From assembly GCA_013400115.1 (NCBI GenBank), contig VXBP01009331.1:181896-245895 (forward strand): a stretch of 64,000 nucleotides of DNA. Direction: 5' to 3'. The DNA is from Rhinopomastus cyanomelas (Eukaryota > Chordata > Aves > Bucerotiformes > Rhinopomastidae). The translations under genes and the position numbers were made by a program. The stretch's first letter is position 1; the number at the start of each line of letters is the position of its first letter. Below, one piece after another: positions 57,504-64,000 of this stretch. Under the pieces are notes generated by a model. It was not told the origin of the DNA and ran no database searches. It saw nothing but the letters and a program-made list of their open reading frames with translations.

Positions 57504-58356
57504 AGAATCATAGAATCATAGAATCATTATGGATTGGAAGGGACCTCGAAAGATCATCTAGTCCAATCCCCCTCACACAGCAGGATCACCTAGACCAAGT
57601 CACACAGGAACACATCCAGGTGGGCCTTGAACATCGCCGGTGATGGAGACTCCACAACCACCCTGAGCAGCCTGTTCCAGGGCTCCGTCACCCTGACAGG
57701 GAAGAAGTTCCTTCTCAGGTTGATGTGGAACCTTCTGTGTTCCAGATTACAACCATTGCCCCTCATCCTATCACTACATGACACTGAGAATAGCTCAGCT
57801 CCATCCTCCCGACACCCACCCCTCAAATATTTGTAGACATTAATGTGGTCACCCCTCAGTCTCCTCTTCTTCAAGCTAAAGAGACCCAGCTCCCTCAGCT
57901 TCTCCTCATAAGGGAGGTGCTCCACCTCCTTCATCATCCTTGTTGCCCTACGCTGGACCCTCTCCAGCAGCTCCACATCCCTCTTGAACTGAGGGGCCCA
58001 GAACTAGACACAATACTCCAGGTGTGGTCTCACCAGGGCAGAGTAGAGGGGGAGAAGAACCTCTCTTGATCTACTAACCACCCCCTTTCTGATCCACCCC
58101 AGGATGATGTTGGCCCTCTTGGCTACAAGAGCACATTGCTGGCTCATAATCATCCTGATGTCTACCAGGACCCCCAGATCCCTCTCTCCTACACTACTCT
58201 CCAACAGGTCAGTCCCCAGCCTATACTGGTGCCTGGGGTTGTTCTTGCCCAGATGCAAGACTCTACACTTACCCTTGTTATACCTCATTCAATTTCTCTC
58301 TGCCCAGCTCTCCAGCCTGTCCAGATCTCACTGAATGACAGCACAGTCTGCTGGGG
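57504..58356 (-). mobile_element. young CR1 3' fragment, 0.85 kb
   Basis: Minus-strand CR1 with an intact terminal repeat ('gaatcatagaatcatagaa'), UTR and a long ORF2 C-terminal part. Frames 57590-57976 (MELLERVQRRATRMMKEVEH) and 58004-58288 (CRVLHLGKNNPRHQYRLGTD) are each open and differ only in frame. Homology stops at 'cacagtctgctggggt', just after the codons that follow the catalytic block. This is one of the best preserved copies in the window. Confidence 0.96.
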
Positions 58357-58807
58357 TAGTTTATAATACAGAATGTCTTTCCACTTGGTCTAGGATGACA
58401 CTGCAGACACTACTATGTGTCTGTGCACACAGTAGAAGTGTATGTATTGATCGTGTGCTGGGCTAATTAAATATCTTGTTCCACGTTACAAAACACAAAT
58501 AGTGATGAAAGGAAGATTAATTAGGAAACAGAAATCCCACTTTCAATTTTGAAGAATTATTTTCTCTGCCGGCAAGTGAAACACTGTGCATCATCTGTAA
58601 GTCTTAGTCATCAATAAAGTTACTTAAGTAAGAATCAGTTGCCTGTCCTTAGGCAGGATGGCTTCTAAGCAATAGAAGAGTGACTTTTTGCAAGCTAATT
58701 TACCTTTACACTGTAGTCTGCTCCTTTAAGTAATGAATTAATTCATAGGGAGCTGAATTTCAGCAAGTAACGTCAGATAGGCGCTGCTAAGTTGTTCTAT
58801 GAGAGAG
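58357..58807. other. non-CR1 sequence between two CR1 halves
   Basis: About 450 bases of AT-rich, unrecognised DNA separate two minus-strand CR1 pieces that would be nearly adjacent in one element. The F-A-D-D region that belongs here is absent. Confidence 0.6.
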
Positions 58808-59273
58808 TAGACCACACTACCTCAGTTTGGCTGCGAGGATTCTGTGGGAGACAGTGTCAGACGCTTTACTGAGGTCAAGACCACATCCACTGCTTTGCCT
58901 ATATCTCTCCACCTGGTTATGCCCTCATAAAAGGCTATCAGGTTGGTCAAGCATGATTTCCCCTTGGTGAAGCCATGCTGACTGTCCCTAATAGCCCTCT
59001 TGTTCTTGATGTGCCTAGAGACAGCATCAAGGGTAAATTGTTCTATTACCTTTCCTGGGTTGGAGATGAGGCTGACTGGTCTATAGTTACCTGGGTCCTC
59101 CTTCCTACCCTTTTTGAAGGCTGGACTGACATTTGCTATCCTCCAGTCCCCAGGCATCTCTCCTGATCCTCATGACATAGCAAAGATGATGGAGAGTGGC
59201 CTAGAAATGACTTCCACTGTCTCCCTTAGCACTCATAGGTACATCCCATCTGGGCCCATGGATTTGTGTACAG
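58808..59273 (-). mobile_element. CR1 RT core without a 3' end
   Basis: Minus-strand CR1 covering the middle of the RT, from 'tagaccacactacctcag' to 'gggcccatggatttgtgtac'. It lacks the 3' UTR, which an independent insertion should have. It may be the upstream half of the copy at 57504-58356, with about 235 bases of RT lost and 450 bases of other DNA in their place. Confidence 0.92.
58822..59157 (-). pseudogene. CR1 RT fragment with frameshift
   Basis: The open frame shows RT residues in order: KKGRKEDPGNYRPVSLISNP, IRDSQHGFTKGKSCLTNLIA, and FYEGITRW. After KAVDVV a 4-base loss relative to the copy at 39400 shifts the frame, so the D-L-S-K-A-F-D catalytic motif is destroyed. Confidence 0.92.
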
Positions 59274-61280
59274 AATGAATCCCTTCCTTTTACTTGCTGG
59301 TTACACTGTTGCTAATTCAGCCTAGTCTACATTTGGCTTTTCAGAAAGGCAGTCTATTAACTCATGTTCAACTTGTGAATATTCTTTTTCTGCAGGGCAC
59401 CTCCCCAGCCAGTGGGCAAGGTACTGCCTGCTGCCCTTTGGTGATGGGCTCTGGCACTCAGTGGCTGTGCTGGCCTCTGCTGGATTCTTTGGTTTACTTA
59501 GGAGAAAAGAAACAGACATGTTAATAAGAAACTGTAAAACTGTTTATGGTCTGATAATGCTTTATGTTCTTTGTCCTGACAACCACTTGCTGCAAGCAAA
59601 CTAAAGTAGGTTGCCTCCCACCTCTTTCCATCCTCTCGTGCTAATTTACTTGACTGCTTGTAGCTGGTTGGAAGATGCCCAGGGGAGCCCCACTGTTGAC
59701 AGTGGCATGGTACAGCTGACACAAACTTTGATGCCATGAACAAAATGAGTCCCCACTGTCCAGCTGCTTAAGAAGTGCAAACACTTTTCTGTTTAGGGCC
59801 ATTAGCCAGGTGCTGCGGTACTGCGGACACCTCCCACTACACCTCTTCTGCTGAATCTGTTACTATGTAAGTAGTGAAATTAATTCAGCTGTGGCAGCGT
59901 GGGCTGCAGTCTCAACCCTTACTGCAGCACAGATTCGTCTTCCAGGTAGAACATGATATCCACACAGGAAGCTCATATGCAGTTGCCAGGATGTATGATT
60001 CATGTCTCATTGATTTTCAGCAGTTTTCTAGTTTAGTTAAACTCTAACGTGCTGCAAAGGTAGGTGTATTTGGTGACATCAGGTACAAACAGGTTGATCT
60101 ATGGATGGAGGACCAACCAGACCAACACAAGGCTTGGGCTTCACTTGCACAGCCTCAGTGCAGACTGCATGTGTGTGACTATATTAGGTTAGGTAGTTTC
60201 TGCTGTCGCATACACCTCTTCCACAGTAAGGGTGACTTATTGCAAACAGGACAAATACATTTTTGAAAACTACTTCTGAAAAAGCATTTGTAATCTGCAA
60301 TAGGTCTCTCCTACTGGGAATTTGTCAATTGTACAGCCATTCCATACTGAAGCTGTGTGGAAAGGCTCTCTTTGTTTCACATAGTGCCTTCAAGAGAATG
60401 GACGAGATGTCTGTGTCACTATGCACGCACCTTCTGCTTCAAGTCCTTATCAACAGGATTTGTAAATGCTTCTTTTCTCCTAGATTAATAGGATGAAGTA
60501 ACTTTTCAACCACTCTTCTCACTGTCCCTTTTGAATCATCATGTAACTGCCCTGAACGGGTTAACTGAAGGTTTGTTTTGCATAAATTGTAGTTTAGGGG
60601 GTGCACAGGAGTCGATGCAGTAACCAGCATGCATGAGGAGGAAGCTATTGCCAAAGCACTTGTACTGAAGTAACACTGCAGCAGCAAATCTGATTCACAT
60701 TAACCTGGAGGTCAGCAATCTTCAATCATGAGAGATTTTGCCAAACCACTGTGTGGCACAGCTAAGAAAGGGCTGAACTGCTCTAAAGCACACAAGCTGA
60801 TGAGATGTGTGAGTAAATCTCGTAACTGCACATCCGGCAATGTTTCACGATGTATCTTAGCTCTGTTTGCTCTTTCCTGTTTGTGTTTTTCTCTTGCTGT
60901 CGAGCTAATGGTGCCTATATGGTATCTCACTGTTGTCTTTGTAAGGGTTATGGTTAGGACTGAAACTACACACAAAATGTATTGTTGCAACGCCATCTAG
61001 TAAATGCAGTAATACCCAAGTGCGTTCTGTCCCAGTGAGAGAGAAGTGATATCAGTGAAGAAGATACAGCTTGGGGGTTTTTTTGTGAAAAATATAATTT
61101 TTCACATTTGAATCTAGTCTTAACTTAAAATCTAATCCTCTCTGTTTGAGTGAGTTATACCTGGTGTTGCCTAATGATCACAGCAGGCAGTCTCTGTAGT
61201 TTTCTATTTTAAAACTTAGTGCATCAGTCCTTAAATTGATCTGTATTAGAGTCTGTTGTATTCTAACCATTGCTAATTAA
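59274..61280. other. 2-kb unique stretch
   Basis: No repeat family or exon recognised. Opposite-strand frames at 60712-61000 overlap and lack motifs. Confidence 0.45.
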
Positions 61281-61748
61281 TCATAGAATCATAGAATCAT
61301 TCAGGTTGGAAAAGACCCTTGGGATCATCAAGTCCAACCAATCAATCCCTAAATCATATCCCCAAACACTACATATAAGTATCTTTTAAACTCATCCAGG
61401 GATGGGGACTCAATCACCACCCTGGGCAGCCCATTCCAAGTGCCTGGCCACTCTTCCCCTGAAGCATTTATCCTGATGTCCAATCTGAACCTACCCTGTT
61501 GAAGCTTGAAACCATTCCTTCTGTCACTAATTACCTGTGAAAAGAGACCAGCACCAACATCTCTACAAGGTCCTTTCAGATATTAAGCAGTGAGGTCTCC
61601 CCTAAGCCTCCTCTTCCTCAAACTAAACAGCCCCAGCTCTCTCAATCACTCCTCATAAGATTTATTCTCCAAGCCCTTCACCAGCTTTGTTACCCTCCTC
61701 TGCACTCACTCCAGCAACCTGATGTCTGCCTTGTACTGAGGAGCTGGA
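61281..61748 (-). mobile_element. CR1 3' fragment, other subfamily
   Basis: Minus-strand CR1 with a clean terminal repeat ('tcatagaatcatagaatc') and the 'ttcaggttggaaaagaccct' tail also seen at 19446-19615. The ORF2 C-terminal region follows to 'ctgatgtctgccttgtactg'. Frameshifts break it. Confidence 0.95.
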
Positions 61749-63777
61749 AGACAATAATTTAAAAACAATAATTTAAGGCGATAATTTAAACTGGAAGACA
61801 ATATTTTACGGTACTTTTCTTCACATAATTTCCCTAAAACAGAGCTAGCAACTTTTGATGTCTCAAAAGGATACCCCTTGTACTTTCAGTTCTACTTGGT
61901 GATGGTTTATTCCTGTTACAATTTCCTTTGCCTTATTTGAAGACTGACTGTTTTACTGGGTATGGCTTCACAGAGAGCTGCTTGTATGAAACAAATTGGT
62001 AAATGCCACAGAACAGATGACTTTCGTAAATATTTTAGCAGTCAGTTTTGATGAAGCTTTACTTGATAAGACGGTATAAAATTATACGGTAGAGAAGCTC
62101 AGAATCAAAGACTATCCTTGCCCTTTGTGGCTTGCTGGAGCTCTATTTTTAGAAGGAATCCAAGTCTGCTATAATTGCTGTCAAACTTCAGGAAACATTA
62201 TGGGAAGTGCAATGTAACCAAGCTGGCCAAGGCTTTGAAGTGCATCTTCCTAGAGTTCATTTATTAACTGACTCCCCAAAGACAATGACCAAAATATCTT
62301 TTTAAACCCCAAATAAGTGATTTTCTAATTAGAATGTTGCTTAGGAACAGCTTAGGCATTCAAATAGGAGGGGGAAGAGTGAAAAGGTAGGACAGGTTAG
62401 AAAAAAGAATTCATAAGTAGTTCTCCCCTTGCCTGCTGTGCAGAGGAATCACTGTCTTTAGACTGGACTTCTGGGAGCTTAGTGGTGGTGTGGATTACAG
62501 CATCTTTTAATGAGTTTCTGTAGTGGTGAAAAGGATTTTTCTGAGGTTGTTCTACATTCAAAGGCCCCTAATTCTTCACTGCTCTTACTTTACAGATTCC
62601 AGTTACTTCTTGTAATTCTGTACCTGCTTTGTTTTTCCTGTAAGCTGTCCCTTGTAGCCTGGAGACCACCAACCCTGAAAGAGGTCCATTGTATCCTACA
62701 AAAATTAGTGATGGGCCCCCTTTTTCTGCTGGGTTGCCTCAAGACCAGCCAATTCTTTTGAAGTCAATATATATTCACAGTCTGAAAGTAAAATTAAACA
62801 ACTAGTGCCTATCATAGTACAGTTATTGGAATTTAAGGTTTCTTTAATGGAATATGCTGTTGCAAGCCCCTTGGCTTTACTCTATTAAAGTTATAGATCT
62901 AGCACATTATAATATCAGTAGGACTTAAGCTTCTTAATTTTAGACCAACACACAAATAAATGACTTTGATATTTGTCACCTCTGATAAATTCTCGGCACT
63001 AGACTTTCAGATATTTTGTCCGTTTAGGTGAGCTGATATTTTTAAAAAACTTTGTCTTTAAGCTGTTGTACTTCTGGGCAGAGTTGCGCTGACAGAACTT
63101 TGTAGCCAGACAGGCAAGTTCACGCTCATCCCTTCTCCATTCTAAAATAAATGAATTTACCTCTGTTTGCCTTTCAAACCTATTATCCCCCAACTTCCAT
63201 ATGGTTTTTGTTCCGATAGAAATGAGTTCTGTTTACTAGGAGCACGTGAATCCTTATTGTACTGAAATCTTTATTCTTGGCTTTGGATAGTGCTTACCCA
63301 TGCAAGTCTAGTGATCCTGGGCTGTCTTCGTCATGGAAAAGGTCACTCCTTCAGTGAAACTGATCTTGGGAGTACTGCATTTTTTTCAAACTATACACCT
63401 CTTACTGGTTTTATATTTTCATGAAGGTGTAAACAATGCACCTCGAGGTGATATGTGCCCATAATCTGGCTGGGGATTGTGTTATGTTTATTAGGCTGTA
63501 ACACGAGTCTCCCAGTGTCTTGTGGGCTGAAAGTACACACATCACGTGGGACCTGTTCCAGATTCAGATATTCCCTACTTGAAACATCCTGCAACAGGTC
63601 CCAACACAGTAAGGTTTTATAACTTAGCTGATCGTGTTTGTCAGAGTAGAGGGGAAAGAATGTGTTCTCTTTGAAAGGTAGATCATACTATACAGAGCTA
63701 TGTAACAGCAATATTAGTCTGATTAAAGTTACAGGAAATAGACAACTACCAAAATCTATAGGGAACTGGTGTAATAA
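61749..63777. other. 2-kb unique stretch
   Basis: AT-rich. Starts with a short local repetition of 'caataatttaa' (about 61752-61790). No exon or repeat family recognised. Confidence 0.45.
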
Positions 63778-64000
63778 TGTGATTTAACCTCACCTGGCAA
63801 CTAAGCATCACAGAGCTGCTTACTTGCCCTACTGCAGTAGGATGAGAGAGAGAGGATTGTAAGGGTCAATGTAAGGGAAATTGTGGGTTGAGGTCAAGAC
63901 AGTCTGACAGGTGAAGCAAAAACCACAAACACAGCCCAAGCAAAACATGGAATTTGTCCACAATTCCTCATTTGCAGGCATTTCCAGGAAAGCAAAGGTC
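63778..64000 (-). mobile_element. ERVL-like LTR, cut by window edge
   Basis: Read on the minus strand, this is the 3' part of the common avian ERVL-type LTR. Its blocks, in plus-strand order, are 'tgtgatttaacctcacctgg', 'caactaagcatcacagagct', 'ttgtgggttgaggtcaagac', 'gtgaagcaaaaaccac', and 'tttccaggaaagcaaagg'. The 3' terminus is at 63778, and the rest of the LTR (TATA and 5' end) lies beyond 64000. Whether an internal region follows cannot be seen. Confidence 0.75.

Noticed and set aside
1..64000. Host protein-coding exons
   Set aside because: All recognisable protein homology traces to CR1 ORF1 or ORF2. Other frames lack motifs and plausible splice boundaries. Short exons could still be missed by eye.

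Overview
This is a vertebrate, almost certainly avian, non-coding window. About 40 CR1 (chicken repeat 1) non-LTR retrotransposon pieces lie on both strands. By my own tally of their coordinates they cover roughly 15 kb of the 64 kb (about 23%). Most share a young 3' end (a text close to 'gaggtcccttccaatccc' followed by 'taatgattctatgattct'), so one subfamily was recently very active. So much CR1 is unusual for a bird and fits woodpeckers and relatives (Piciformes) or another CR1-rich lineage such as hornbills and hoopoes. The lineage is inferred; the CR1 density is seen. I found no host exon, rRNA, functional tRNA, CpG-island promoter or CRISPR array. The window is best read as intergenic or deep intronic DNA.

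Layout. 0-3 kb: two older CR1 pieces, a long CR1 reverse transcriptase (RT) fragment with a composite 3' tail, and a short CR1 end. 3-9 kb: mostly unique sequence with an ERVL-like solo LTR at about 5.5-5.95 kb. 9-13 kb: tail-to-tail CR1 pieces, a G-rich degenerate tandem array, and an assembly gap (10009-10130) inside a CR1. 13-18 kb: mostly unique, with an LTR-like stretch at 16.6-17.0 kb. 18-19.1 kb: a rare CR1 5' part (end of ORF1 plus endonuclease domain), followed by a second LTR-like stretch. 19.4-25 kb: scattered CR1 ends and a single-N gap at 21205. 25-27.4 kb: unique. 27.4-28.8 kb: two head-to-tail CR1s, the second with the same composite tail as the copy at 1.6-2.7 kb. 30.7-31.03 kb: a CR1 RT piece cut at a single N. 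32-37.3 kb: short CR1s, one ending in an exact 57-bp tandem duplication. 37.4 kb: a tRNA-Lys-like head joined to a CR1 tail, that is a SINE-like element. 38.2-40.1 kb: the longest CR1 (about 1.85 kb, with an exact 64-bp internal duplication). 41-49.6 kb: more CR1 pieces. 49.95-51.67 kb: a CR1 split by a 1.3-kb LTR-like insertion. 52.7-59.3 kb: further CR1s, including a broken pair. 61.3 kb: one CR1. 63.8-64.0 kb: an ERVL-like LTR running off the right edge.

No gene network is encoded. The biology is retrotransposition: CR1 ORF2 supplies endonuclease and RT, probably mobilises the tRNA-headed SINE through its shared 3' tail, and has produced a composite-tailed subfamily. The most noteworthy items are (1) the composite-tail CR1 seen twice with the same junction, (2) the tRNA-Lys/CR1 SINE, (3) the 1.3-kb element nested in a CR1, and (4) assembly gaps, two of them single Ns, each of which cuts a CR1.
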